A stretch of DNA of 36,098 nt from Clostridiaceae bacterium (lineage in GTDB: Bacteria > Bacillota > Clostridia > DSM-8532). Location: NCBI GenBank assembly GCA_012520855.1, contig JAAYNO010000030.1, positions 1 through 36,098 on the forward strand, in the 5' to 3' direction. Shown here in pieces: positions 24,343-33,717 of the stretch (position 1 is the first letter of the stretch; each line of letters starts with the position of its first letter). The position numbers and the translations under genes were made by a program. The notes under the pieces were generated by a model. It did no database searches. It was not told where the DNA came from and worked only from the letters and a program-made list of their open reading frames with translations.

Positions 24343-24586
24343 AGCAAGGTGACGGCAGGCTGTGCGAAAACTAATCACTTGCATTTAATTCTGCAATTAC
24401 AGCGGCTGTAGCCTGCAGCGATTTAGCGCTCCGTGAAAACGTCCAGTTTTCAAGTCGCGCTCGCTACGCAATCCATGCTCCGCTTTAAATCGCAGGCAGG
24501 CACGCCGCTTAATAAAAATTGAATAATCAAGTATTAATAATTGCATAGTAAAAGAGTTTTTGCACAACCTGCCGTCCCCTTGCTTC
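24341..24586. mobile_element. 246-bp non-coding element with 32-bp inverted termini (MITE-like)
   Basis: The ends 24341-24372 and 24555-24586 are inverted repeats matching at 29 of 32 positions (left begins GAAGCAAGGTGACGGCAGGC). A second inverted pair lies inside: AGCGGC...CCTGCAGCGATTTAGCGCTCC against GCTCCGCTTTAAATCGCAGG...GCCGCTT. The centre is a GAAAAC/GTTTTC hairpin. The whole can fold into one long stem. No ORF of note. The left end lies inside the stop codon of the response regulator. No clear flanking target duplication was seen. Confidence 0.75.
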
Positions 24587-24700
24587 TGCGTTTATTTCCC
24601 GCATAATGGGAAGTAAATAATAATTGAGCAGCTACTCTCATATAATTCTTAGTGTACTGGTTTTTACAAATGAGAAATTATGGGAGGAACATAGGAGCAA

Positions 24701-27049
24701 ATGGAAAGCGCATCAATACTCAAGGCTGAAAAAAAACCCCTGAGGAGTCTTCTTTATCATATATCAAACATTGGCATTCCCCGGTTGGTATCGTTTATTT
24801 TATGTTTTGCATTTTCAAGGGCGAACTTTTTTGGCGTTATAAGGCCTTTTGCCGCGTCTTTATACGTGGCTGCCGGGTATTGCGGTATCTCAAAAGTGTT
24901 TGCCATTGTTTCCATATCTCTGGGCAATCTGGTGTTTGCAAATTTTTATGAGACAATCAGGCAGGCTTTATCCTTATTATTATTTGAGGTATTATCGCAT
25001 TTAATATTTAAAATCAGGGAAAAGCGTGAAACTGCATTCTACAGATCTGTTCTTGCTGGAGCAATAATAGGTTTTACAGGACTGTTAAGGGGAGCTATCC
25101 AAGGTTTTCATCTATATGATCTTATAATATCAATTCTGAGCGGAATCCTGGTTTTTTCTTTTTCTGTTGTTTTATCGCCTTCTTCTGAGATGTTCCAGCA
25201 AACAAAACCTAAATACATATTTGACGGGAAAACTTTTTTTTCAAAAACTGTATTAGTGAGCTTCGTTGTAATAAGTCTTGAAGGTGTTATGATTTGGAAC
25301 TGCGAGCTGGGAACGGTTCTTGCAGGGCTGGCAGTTTTTATTATTGCAAGGAGAAAGGGGAGCAGCGCTGGTGCATTAATGGGGACCGTATTGGGGATTG
25401 TGATTGCGCTTTTCAATTTACCTGCGTCCCTTCAGATTCCCGGCATGTTTGCATTAGCCGGGGCATTAGCAGGAATTCCTGTAAAGACCCGTATTATGAG
25501 TACCCTTTTGTGGACGGCAGTTGTTATATTTTTCTCCGGCATATCAGTTTTAAGCGGGGGACTGATACTTAAATATTATGAAGCTTTAGCGTCAGGGATC
25601 CTATTTTTGATCATTCCCAAATCCATAATAGGCTTTTTGAGTGATGAGCTGGCCGGTATAAAGCTTCGATCCCAAAACCCGGAGGCATATGTCGCTGACA
25701 AAACTCATGAAGCAGCCGATAAGCTTTATGTTTTGAGCAAGGCTTTGTCACGGGTATCCAGGAGTATAGAAGAGACGGTCATTGATGATGTTGAAGATGC
25801 GAACTCTATCGCTCAATGGATAATAGAGGCTGTCGCAGAAAAGGTATGCAATCGCTGCAGCATGTGTGACAGATGTTGGAATACATACTTTTATAAAACC
25901 TATAGATTAGTTGAAGAATCCCTTTCAAACCCTGCAACTGACGAAACGGGACAGCCAGAGCTTCCTGGATGGTTCAAAAGCATATGTACAAAACCGGATA
26001 AATTCAGCGATGCTTTGGAAACAGCTTATTCAATATATAAAGCCGATAAGGTGTGGAGGCAAAAAATAAGTGAAAGCCGAATGCTGCTAAGTAAACAGGC
26101 GGCGATAATCTCAGGGGGAATTATGGCTTTTGCCCGAAACCTCAATGATACTATAAAGCGGGATCAGGAGATTGAAGAAAGACTGCTTTGTGCTGCGGGA
26201 AGCATAGACTTACCTGTATCAGGGTTCAGATATAATTTCGGTAATGCTGCAAGGCCTTATCTGGAGGTAATATTCGAAGCAAAGAATAAGCTAAATGCAG
26301 GCGATTTGGATGAGATAGTTCAGGAGAATGTTCAAAAGAATTATATCCGTATAGGTGAAAGCAGAAGAGATTTGATGGGATATTCAGTTGTACGTTATAT
26401 GAAAAAACCCAAATATAAAACTATTACCGGAATAGCCCGCGCAAGCAAAGAAAAACAGGGCGTATCAGGAGACAATTTTGCTTTCTTTATAACAAACCAC
26501 GGGTTTCATATAAGTGCAATAAGCGACGGAGCGGGAAGCGGCAGGAGAGCAGAAAGATTTAGCCGTACCACTATTCAGATCCTGGAAAATATGCTGGAAG
26601 ACGGGATCGAATTAAACCTTGCAATCAGATTTCTTAATTTATATCTTAGTCTTCGCGGAGAAAATGACAGGCTGGCGACAATAGATATCTGTGCAATTGA
26701 TCTTTCGGGCGGTGAGACCTCATTTTATAAATATGGTGCTCCTCTTTCATTTATAAAAAACAAGCAGGGAACCCAAAAAATAAATACCGAGGGTGACGAG
26801 TCCGGTAGTCTTATCACTACCCATTACAGACCTGCGAACCTCTCGGGTGGAGATTTTGTAATAATGTTTTCGGACGGTGTATTGGACGCATTTTCGGAAG
26901 AAGGGGAAAGCACCGGCCTGCAAAAATTTATTGATGAACTGGATTCGGTAAATACACAACAAATAGCCGACAGTATATTACAGGAGGCCTTAGTCCGCAG
27001 AGAAGAAAAACATGACGATATGACCGTATTAGTAACTAGACTGTGGTAG
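24701..27049 (+). CDS. spoIIE: Stage II sporulation protein E
   Basis: A membrane-bound PP2C phosphatase that dephosphorylates SpoIIAA to activate sigma-F and helps polar septation. The N-terminal third (about 28-310) holds roughly ten transmembrane helices. The middle region has a CNRCSMCDRCW cysteine cluster (about 385-395). The PP2C domain (about 575-782) shows SGDNFAF, ISDGAGSG, MFSDGVLDAF and HDDMTVLV, all with metal-binding aspartates. 782 residues against 827 in B. subtilis. AGGAG (24693-24697) is close to the ATG and GGGAGGA lies further up. TATAAT at 24641 may be its -10. The end overlaps murC by 14 nt, convergently. Confidence 0.95.
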   Translation: MESASILKAEKKPLRSLLYHISNIGIPRLVSFILCFAFSRANFFGVIRPFAASLYVAAGYCGISKVFAIVSISLGNLVFANFYETIRQALSLLLFEVLSHLIFKIREKRETAFYRSVLAGAIIGFTGLLRGAIQGFHLYDLIISILSGILVFSFSVVLSPSSEMFQQTKPKYIFDGKTFFSKTVLVSFVVISLEGVMIWNCELGTVLAGLAVFIIARRKGSSAGALMGTVLGIVIALFNLPASLQIPGMFALAGALAGIPVKTRIMSTLLWTAVVIFFSGISVLSGGLILKYYEALASGILFLIIPKSIIGFLSDELAGIKLRSQNPEAYVADKTHEAADKLYVLSKALSRVSRSIEETVIDDVEDANSIAQWIIEAVAEKVCNRCSMCDRCWNTYFYKTYRLVEESLSNPATDETGQPELPGWFKSICTKPDKFSDALETAYSIYKADKVWRQKISESRMLLSKQAAIISGGIMAFARNLNDTIKRDQEIEERLLCAAGSIDLPVSGFRYNFGNAARPYLEVIFEAKNKLNAGDLDEIVQENVQKNYIRIGESRRDLMGYSVVRYMKKPKYKTITGIARASKEKQGVSGDNFAFFITNHGFHISAISDGAGSGRRAERFSRTTIQILENMLEDGIELNLAIRFLNLYLSLRGENDRLATIDICAIDLSGGETSFYKYGAPLSFIKNKQGTQKINTEGDESGSLITTHYRPANLSGGDFVIMFSDGVLDAFSEEGESTGLQKFIDELDSVNTQQIADSILQEALVRREEKHDDMTVLVTRLW

Positions 27050-28430
27050 CCGATAAAAACATATCTGCAACCTGATAGATATTTCCTGCCCCCATAGTCA
27101 ATATCAAATCTCCTGTGGCTGTATTTTCGTGCAGATATTTTACTATATCGTTAAAATCGGGTATATAAACAGCGTTTCCTGTATTCAGATTTATCCTGTC
27201 TGTCAATATACGTGAATTTATAATACCTGTGTCCTTTTCCCGTGCAGCATAGATGTCGGTAACAATAACTGTGTCAACCAGAGCGAAAGCTCTTGAAAAA
27301 TCATCCAAAAGCTCATGGGTGCGTGTGTATGTGTGTGGCTGGAAAATACATATAAGGTGGTTGTTTGCAAGAGCCCTGGCTGCATTCAAGCTTGCCTGGA
27401 TCTCTGTTGGATGATGTGCGTAATCATCCATGACCCTGATATTATTTATTATCCCTTTGTGTTCAAGGCGTCTTCTGGTTCCATTATAGTTTTCAAGGCC
27501 TTTTATTATCGCTCCTTTTGAAACCCCGAGCCCATGGCATGAAGCAATAGCGGCAAGAGCATTAGAAACATTGTGCATTCCGGGCACAGAAAGTTTTACA
27601 CTCGCCCACACAGCTTTTTTATGAATAATAACAAACTATGCGTAGCCTTCCTTTATTGCGATTTTCTCACATGTCCAGTCAGCCTCGGGGGAATTGATAC
27701 CATAGGTGATAACCGGTCGGGTCAGTACTTTTGAAAGGCTTTTTGTTTGAGGGTCATCCAAATTGAGTACGATCAGCCCCGGAGTCCTGACATTTGAAAG
27801 AAAAGTTTCAAAAGAGCTCTTTATATGCTCTATGTCCCTGAAGAAGTCCAGATGGTCTGCGTCTATATTAAGAATGATGGCCAAAGACGGTCTGAAATGC
27901 AGGAAGCTGTTCCTGTATTCACATGCTTCGGTTATAAAATATGAGCTGTTGCCTATTCGTGTATTACCGCCTATAAGACTTAAGATACCTCCGACATGTA
28001 TAGTCGGATCAAGACCGGACTCCAGAAGAATCGAAGATATCATGGAAGTGGTCGTTGTTTTGCCGTGAGTTCCGGATACTGCAATGCAATTTTCAAACTG
28101 ATCCATAATAGCGCCTAAAAGCTCGGATCTTTCGATTATTGGTATGCTGCGATTTCTCGCTTCAACAAGCTCCGGATTATCCTGAGAAACAGCAACGGTA
28201 TATACAACCAGGTCCTGACCGGAAATATTGCCCGCACTATGCCCGATATTTATGACAGCCCCCATGCTGCGCAGCCTTTTTGTTATTTCGGTCTCCTGAA
28301 GGTCTGAACCAGTTATCTTAACATCCTTGTTCATTAGAATCTCAGCCAGTCCGCTCATGCTGATACCGCCGATTCCAACCATATGGATCGTCATATTGTT
28401 TTTATAAAAATCAAAACTTAAGTTTTCCAT
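27036..28430 (-). pseudogene. murC: UDP-N-acetylmuramate--L-alanine ligase interrupted by an in-frame TAG
   Basis: MurC adds L-alanine to UDP-MurNAc in peptidoglycan synthesis. The first 264 codons hold the N-terminal domain (MVGIGGISMSGLAEIL) and the ATP site SGTHGKTTTT. A TAG at 27638-27636 follows GYA. The same frame then continues without a shift: eight codons, then VWASVKLSVPGMHNVSNALAAIA, GTRRRLEHKG, DDYAHHPTEI and FQPHTYTRT. With the TAG read through, the product would be 464 residues, the normal length. No ribosome-binding site precedes the GTG that could start the second part. Explanations: nonsense mutation, sequencing error, suppression, or a two-part enzyme. TAG is an ordinary stop for many genes here, so general recoding is unlikely. 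Confidence 0.85.
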
Positions 28431-28688
28431 TTAATACTCCAATTCACATAATTCAGATAGAATTATATCTCAAATACAAGCAATTGTGCAATTCAATATA
28501 TAAAATAAACTCCCATAAGATGCTTTTGTGACAAAGACCTCCCCGAAAGAATTTTACCATGATTTATCAATATTATTCTTAAGATTTATTCTATGGTGAT
28601 GAAATGATGAAAATACGCATTTTATGCGCATTTCAATAATAACTGTATATATTTGTAATGGAAAATATTAAAAATAATTTTTTAAAAA
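28431..28688. other. AT-rich divergent spacer, murC/spoVG
   Basis: No coding potential. It holds the murC ribosome-binding site (GGAG near 28437), a hairpin with TACGCAT-TTT-ATGCGCA (about 28609-28634) and very AT-rich DNA before the spoVG promoter, like the AbrB-bound upstream region of B. subtilis spoVG. Confidence 0.5.
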
Positions 28689-28717
28689 GAAGGAATTTTA
28701 GAATTTTTGGCGAATTT
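28689..28717 (+). promoter_or_regulatory. sigma-H promoter of spoVG
   Basis: GAAGGAATT (28689-28697), 11 nt, GGCGAATTT (28709-28717) fits the sigma-H pattern RNAGGAWWW-N11-RNNGAATWW at every defined position. spoVG is the classical sigma-H gene. It is preceded by an AT-rich stretch. Confidence 0.75.
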
Positions 28718-28769
28718 ATAATATCAAATATATACTACATTGTTATGTATCGGAAGGTGGGCTGCTAAG

Positions 28770-29060
28770 ATGGAGATTACAGACATTAGAATTCGCAAAG
28801 TTGAAGCTGAAGGGAAAATGAAAGCAGTGGTGTCAATCACTTTTGACAATGAATTTGTTGTTCATGACATCAAAATAATTGAGAGTCAAGGTGGATTATT
28901 TATTGCAATGCCCAGTCGCAAAACACCGACAGGGGAGTTCAGAGACATCGCGCACCCGATCAATGCTGAAGCAAGAAACAAAGTTCAGAATGCCATACTG
29001 GAAAAATACCAATCCATGTTGGCTGAGGAAGAGGCTGCTGGAACAACCAACAATGAGTAA
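28770..29060 (+). CDS. spoVG: SpoVG, RNA/DNA-binding regulator
   Basis: A small nucleic-acid-binding protein affecting septation and sporulation. [39 protein letters not shown] and [24 protein letters not shown] are near-invariant SpoVG blocks. 96 residues, the usual length. The ATG at 28770 is chosen because GGAAGGTGG (28752-28760) fits; an in-frame TTG at 28740 lies before it. Followed by a clear terminator, so it is likely monocistronic. Confidence 0.97.
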   Translation: MEITDIRIRKVEAEGKMKAVVSITFDNEFVVHDIKIIESQGGLFIAMPSRKTPTGEFRDIAHPINAEARNKVQNAILEKYQSMLAEEEAAGTTNNE

Positions 29061-29085
29061 CACTTACTTAAATAGCCAATGAGAT

Positions 29086-29120
29086 TAGGCACTTCATTAT
29101 CAAGAAGTGCCTACTTTGTT
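29086..29120 (+). terminator. terminator after spoVG
   Basis: TAGGCACTTC (29086-29095) and GAAGTGCCTA (29104-29113) form a perfect 10-bp stem with an 8-nt loop, followed by CTTTGTT. Confidence 0.75.
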
Positions 29121-29269
29121 GCAGTAAAATATATAAAATGTCAATTGAATTACAGTAGTAAAAGTGAGAGAATGGTGTGTGTAATATATTTTTCGAATAA
29201 GAATAAACCCGGAAATGTATTTACTCAAAATGTTTATGTCTTTTAGACATTAGGAGGGTTTTTAAACTC

Positions 29270-30544
29270 ATGCAGGAACTTATGGCTTTGATCTTTGCAT
29301 CGGATGAAGGGACTGGGATGAAATCATCTGAGGCAAAGTATGCCCATAAGATATGCGGACAGGCAATGGTATCTTATGCAATAGAATCATCTATTGAAGC
29401 AGGTTCTGCCAACATGGCCATAGTTTTGGATCAGTGCGGTGATAACGTTAAGGAGCTTTTGCCTGAGAATGCTGTTATTACTATTAAGACCGGGATACCC
29501 GGCTTATGGGATGCAATATGGCAAGAAAAACATATTCTTGACAACCGGAACGGGACACTTCTTGTTTTCCCGGCAGATTACCCGATTTTAATGGGCGATA
29601 CCCTAAAAGCCGCGTTCATATATCATATTGAAAACAATAATCAGGCAACTGTTTTAACGACCTCAAAAGGTGATTTGTCAGATATTTGTTTCATTGATAT
29701 AAAATCTCTTGATACTGTTTTATCTGCTTTAAAAAATGAGGATGGAGAAAAAGTAATAAGCTTCAGTGATATTTTAAGATCAGTTGAAGCAATAGGGCAG
29801 AAGGTAAGCGGATTTTCCATATCGAATCCCGAGGAACTATTAAAAGTTGACGACAGAATTAAGCTTGATGAAGCAGAACAGATCATTTTAAAAAGAATAA
29901 TAAGAAAACATATGGAAAATGGTGTGACCTTCCATCTGCCTCATACCTCTTATATCCATGCCAAAGTACATATCGGAAAAGATACTGTGATACAGCCCGG
30001 AACCATCCTTGAAGGGAATACGATAATTGGGGAAAGATGCCTGATCGGGCCTTATTCCCGCATAGAGGATGGAATTATCGGCAACGATGTAAGCTTTATG
30101 AATTCGGTCATGATTCGATCACAAATAGGTGACAATACAAAAGTAGGTCCTTTCGCTTATATCAGGCCAGGCTCAAATATTGGCAATAATACTAAAATAG
30201 GCGATTTTGTTGAAATAAAAAACTCAATGATTGGTGATAATTCTAAAATATCTCACCTCTCCTATATAGGAGATGCGAATGTTGGCGTGAATGTAAATGT
30301 CGGATGCGGAGCAGTGGTAGTGAATTATGACGGGAAAAAGAAACACAGAACATTTATTGGAGACAATGCTTTTGTAGGCTGTAATGTTAACCTTGTTTCC
30401 CCGGTTACCATAAAGGATAATGCTTATATAGCTGCAGGCTCAACTATTACCGATGAGGTTCCCGAATACGCTCTGGCTATTGCCAGAAGCAGGCAAACTA
30501 TTATAAATGAATGGGTTATTAAAAAAGGATTAGATAAAAAATGA
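29270..30544 (+). CDS. glmU: GlmU with a degenerate uridylyltransferase domain
   Basis: GlmU normally acetylates GlcN-1-P (C-terminal domain) and uridylates it (N-terminal domain). The C-terminal left-handed beta-helix is intact, with many I-G-D-N hexapeptides, IRPG, EIKNS, HLSYIGDA with the catalytic His, NYDGKKKHRT and AGSTIT. The N-terminal domain is altered: LAAGxGTRMKS reads FASDEGTGMKSSEAKYAH (Arg to Gly16), QLGTGHA reads KTGIPGLWDA, and the GYGRIVR...E...NTG section is absent. Total 424 residues against about 456. Asp103 of the metal site remains. AGGAGG lies 12 nt before the ATG. prs follows after 63 nt. I read it as an acetyltransferase with doubtful uridylyltransferase activity. Confidence 0.85.
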   Translation: MQELMALIFASDEGTGMKSSEAKYAHKICGQAMVSYAIESSIEAGSANMAIVLDQCGDNVKELLPENAVITIKTGIPGLWDAIWQEKHILDNRNGTLLVFPADYPILMGDTLKAAFIYHIENNNQATVLTTSKGDLSDICFIDIKSLDTVLSALKNEDGEKVISFSDILRSVEAIGQKVSGFSISNPEELLKVDDRIKLDEAEQIILKRIIRKHMENGVTFHLPHTSYIHAKVHIGKDTVIQPGTILEGNTIIGERCLIGPYSRIEDGIIGNDVSFMNSVMIRSQIGDNTKVGPFAYIRPGSNIGNNTKIGDFVEIKNSMIGDNSKISHLSYIGDANVGVNVNVGCGAVVVNYDGKKKHRTFIGDNAFVGCNVNLVSPVTIKDNAYIAAGSTITDEVPEYALAIARSRQTIINEWVIKKGLDKK

Positions 30545-30607
30545 TTTTTCGTTCGGAGCATGATGGCTCCCAGGATTATTATTATATTTTGGAGGTAGTT
30601 TAGTCTT

Positions 30608-31570
30608 ATGAATCTTCATGGTAAGGACATTAAGATTTTTGCCGGGAATTCTAACAAAGAGCTTGCGGAAGAGATTTCTTTAAAGGTTGGATTACCATTA
30701 GGCGCATCAATTGTCTCAAGATATTCTGATGGCGAGATTGCCATAAGCATCAACGAGGTGGTACGAGGTTCAGATGTATTTATCCTGCAATCCACTTGTA
30801 CTCCCGTTAATGAAAACCTTGTAGAATTGCTTATTCTGATAGATGCTCTCAGACGTGCGTCGGCAGGCCGCATAACAGCCGTTATGCCGTATTTCGGATA
30901 TGCGCGGCAAGACAGAAAATCAAAAGCAAGAGATCCAATTTCAGCTAAACTTGTTGCTAATCTTATAACGACAGCGGGAGCCGACAGGGTTCTTACTATG
31001 GATCTTCATGCACCTCAGCTTCAGGGATTCTTTGATATTCCAGTGGACCATTTGCTGGGCACACCTATTTTAGCTCAGCATTTTTATAAAAAATTTGCGG
31101 GAAATACCGATGATGTCGTGGTTGTTTCTCCTGATATCGGAAGTGTGGGAAGATCAAGAAAATTTGCTGAAAAGCTTGAGGTACCTCTTGCGATTATAGA
31201 TAAAAGAAGACCCAAGGCAAATGTTTGTGAGATTATGAATATTATCGGTGATGTAAAAGGCAAACGAGTTATAATCGTCGACGATTTGATCGACACTGCG
31301 GGAACTGCTGTAAACGCGGCAAACGCATTAAGGGATATGGGTGCAACTGAAGTATATGCCTGCTGTACCCATGGAGTACTTTCAGGTCCGGCGATAGACA
31401 GAATACGTACCTCAGCTATTAAAGAACTGGTAACCCTTAATACTATCCCTCTTACAAATGAAAAGAATATCAGTAAGATTACAGTTCTTTCGGTTGCCGA
31501 TGTTTTTGCTGAAGCAATCGAAAGGATTTACGGAGATATTTCTATCTCAACATTGTTTACTCAGCAGTAA
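30608..31570 (+). CDS. prs: Ribose-phosphate pyrophosphokinase
   Basis: It makes PRPP from ribose-5-phosphate and ATP for nucleotides, His and Trp. Class I features: [24 protein letters not shown], the flexible loop [31 protein letters not shown] with the metal-binding His, and the PRPP-binding loop [13 protein letters not shown]. 320 residues is normal. TTGGAGGTAG precedes the ATG. The order glmU-prs-pth is common in Firmicutes. Confidence 0.97.
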   Translation: MNLHGKDIKIFAGNSNKELAEEISLKVGLPLGASIVSRYSDGEIAISINEVVRGSDVFILQSTCTPVNENLVELLILIDALRRASAGRITAVMPYFGYARQDRKSKARDPISAKLVANLITTAGADRVLTMDLHAPQLQGFFDIPVDHLLGTPILAQHFYKKFAGNTDDVVVVSPDIGSVGRSRKFAEKLEVPLAIIDKRRPKANVCEIMNIIGDVKGKRVIIVDDLIDTAGTAVNAANALRDMGATEVYACCTHGVLSGPAIDRIRTSAIKELVTLNTIPLTNEKNISKITVLSVADVFAEAIERIYGDISISTLFTQQ

Positions 31571-31588
31571 AGATTTATCGAGGTAAGT

Positions 31589-32149
31589 ATGATTGTATTG
31601 GCAGGTTTGGGCAATATGGGCCCTAAATATGAGCGAACCCGGCATAATGTCGGGTTTGATACTATTGACTTCCTTGCAGCCAAATATAGAATAAGCAATT
31701 TTAAATCAAAGCATAAGGCATTGATTGCGGAAGGTATTATCCAAGGCCGAAAAACTCTTCTGGTTAAGCCTCAGACCTATATGAACAACAGTGGTGAGTC
31801 CATCAGGGAGATTCTGGACTATTATAAGATACCTACGGAAAATCTTGTCGTTATATATGATGATACCGACATTGATGTGGGGAGTATAAGGATCAGGGCT
31901 AAAGGGAGCGCGGGGACCCATAACGGTATGCGTTCCATATTAAGCCATATAAAGACCGAGGATTTCCCAAGAATCAGGATAGGTATAGGCAAAGCTCCCG
32001 AATATATGGAGCTGGCGGATTATGTCTTAAGCCGCTTTACCGAAGATGAGAGAAAGCTCATTAACAATGCAATAGAAAACGCATCTCTGGCAGCGGTAAC
32101 GATTATCTGCGCATCTGTGGAAATAGCCATGAGCAAGTATAACAGCTGA
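31589..32149 (+). CDS. pth: Peptidyl-tRNA hydrolase
   Basis: It recycles peptidyl-tRNA released from the ribosome. VLAGLGNMG with the active-site Asn, RTRHNVGFD with the catalytic His, LVKPQTYMNNSGES, YDDTDID with the catalytic Asp, and KGSAGTHNGMRSI are all present. The last reads SAGTHNG instead of the more usual GGHNG. 186 residues, normal length. It follows prs by 18 nt. The stop TGA abuts a GGACGG repeat. Confidence 0.95.
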   Translation: MIVLAGLGNMGPKYERTRHNVGFDTIDFLAAKYRISNFKSKHKALIAEGIIQGRKTLLVKPQTYMNNSGESIREILDYYKIPTENLVVIYDDTDIDVGSIRIRAKGSAGTHNGMRSILSHIKTEDFPRIRIGIGKAPEYMELADYVLSRFTEDERKLINNAIENASLAAVTIICASVEIAMSKYNS

Positions 32150-32165
32150 GAACCGTCCTCCTGTG
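32149..32165 (-). repeat. GGACGGTTCT repeat next to pth stop
   Basis: AGAACCGTCCTCCTGTG begins at the last base of the pth TGA. On the minus strand it reads CACAGGAGGACGGTTCT, matching the left arm and core of the repeat at 4119-4142. Confidence 0.55.
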
Positions 32166-32175
32166 TTTTGGTTTA

Positions 32176-33717
32176 TTATGAAGCGTTGAAAATACGGTAA
32201 ACTCCGCGGCCGGCCTGCTTTGCCGAATACATGGCTGCGTCGGCCATTTTTTTGAGATTGATTATATCTGTTGAATGATCGGGATAAAGAGCTATACCGG
32301 CACTTATAAGAACGGGCAGCATTGCGTTCCCAATCTTTCGAGGCTGGGCAAGTGTTTCGATTAATTTGTCAAGAGCTGCACTTGCTTCTTCTTTGCCTGC
32401 CTTCGGTATAAAAACCAGAAATTCATCGCCTGATATTCTTATTTTGAGGGATTCCTTTGACATAACCCTCATAAGGTCTCTTGCAAATGACTTCAGAAGA
32501 TCATCTCCGCAATCATGTCCGTATGTATCGTTTATAGTTTTCAGGTTATCGATATCAATAAAAACCAAAGCCCCTTTATTGCCATGGACAGAAAGTGACT
32601 GGGTTATGCGGTCAGGAAATGTCCGGCTGCTTAAGCACCCTGTTAGAGGATCTCTTTCGATTTCAACACGAAGTCGCTCATTATCTTTCTTCAATTTGAA
32701 AAGCATAAGCTGTGCCTTTGTAAAAACCTGCTGCCTGTGAAGATTTTCATCTTCCAGCATCCTGGTTACATCCTTGTAAGTGGTTAAAGCTTCAATAAGC
32801 ATGGCATCATTATTTGTATACTGGCAAACTTCAGCCATAGCCAGTGCCGCATTGCGTTTTAAAACGGGATAATCAAGCTTCATAACAAAATTATAAGCGT
32901 CCAAAATTGTACTGTATGCTTCTTTATAGTGTTTATAGCTGCAATACAGCTTGCTTAAGTCGATGCGTATTTGTACCAGATAATAGTCATTTGACGTTTC
33001 TTCGGCAAGAGCAAGAGCTTTCAGAAACAAATCCCTTGCTTCATGCAATTTATTCTGGTTTATTCTTATTTTCCCCAGTATATAATAGCTCTCACACAGA
33101 ATCTGGGAATTTTCGTGATTTAAAGATTCTTCCAGAGCCAGATTTGCAAATTTTTCCGCCTCTTCGATTCTGTTCATGTTTTGTAGTGTATGGGCCAGAT
33201 TACGATATACAATACATTTAGGAAAGATGGTCTGTTCCGTGTCACTGCTCTTATCAAGAAGGGTATACAGGTATTCGATAGCGGTTTCATGATCGCCGAG
33301 CTCAGTTAAGATACTGCATATATTGTTGTAAACACGACATTCTATATCACGGTAATCATTTGCTTTAGATATTTCAAGAGCCTCAAGCAGATGATCGAGG
33401 CTTTTTGAAATGATCCCCAAATTGTAAAAGGCTATGCCGTAAGAATTTGCAGCTCTTGCTACCCGTATCGTATCCCCAAGGTTGTTGGCAACAGAATAAC
33501 TAATGTTAAGATGTTCTATAGCTTCTTCATTATTTCCGCTGTACATCAGGGACCGGGCTATACGAAAATGGCTCTCATATATGCCTGTGTCATATTGAAT
33601 TGATTTCGACAAATCCAATGCCTTCTGTGCGAACTCAATATCTTTGCCTGAGTAGAGACTTGCTTGCCGGTCACATTCGTCAAGCAATTTGTCAACGATT
33701 GACCTTTGCTCATTCAT
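32176..33717 (-). CDS. TPR-GGDEF protein, putative diguanylate cyclase
   Basis: GGDEF domains make cyclic di-GMP. The first 340 or so residues are tandem TPR-like helical repeats (for example ALDLSKSIQYDTGIYESHFRIARSLMYSGNNEEAIEHL), then a short coiled coil (HRQQVFTKAQLMLFKLKKDNERLRVEI), then a GGDEF domain: RDPLTGCLSSRTF, FIDIDNLKTINDTYGHDCGDDLL, ISGDEF and MADAAMYSAKQAGRG. The signature is SGDEF, often still active, and no RxxD inhibitory site lies upstream of it. There is no membrane segment, so it is cytosolic. ATG 33717 with GGTGAT upstream gives 513 residues. Monocistronic, convergent with pth. Confidence 0.88.
   Translation of the reverse strand: MNEQRSIVDKLLDECDRQASLYSGKDIEFAQKALDLSKSIQYDTGIYESHFRIARSLMYSGNNEEAIEHLNISYSVANNLGDTIRVARAANSYGIAFYNLGIISKSLDHLLEALEISKANDYRDIECRVYNNICSILTELGDHETAIEYLYTLLDKSSDTEQTIFPKCIVYRNLAHTLQNMNRIEEAEKFANLALEESLNHENSQILCESYYILGKIRINQNKLHEARDLFLKALALAEETSNDYYLVQIRIDLSKLYCSYKHYKEAYSTILDAYNFVMKLDYPVLKRNAALAMAEVCQYTNNDAMLIEALTTYKDVTRMLEDENLHRQQVFTKAQLMLFKLKKDNERLRVEIERDPLTGCLSSRTFPDRITQSLSVHGNKGALVFIDIDNLKTINDTYGHDCGDDLLKSFARDLMRVMSKESLKIRISGDEFLVFIPKAGKEEASAALDKLIETLAQPRKIGNAMLPVLISAGIALYPDHSTDIINLKKMADAAMYSAKQAGRGVYRIFNAS

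Noticed and set aside
27036-27611. Separate gene for the C-terminal part of MurC
   Set aside because: The GTG at 27611 has no ribosome-binding site and the frame continues unbroken from the N-terminal part; it is better described as one interrupted gene.
27036-28430. Pyrrolysine or general TAG recoding as explanation for the murC amber
   Set aside because: Many genes here end in TAG at the expected family length, so TAG works as a stop; no pyl gene is in the window. Kept only as a remote option.
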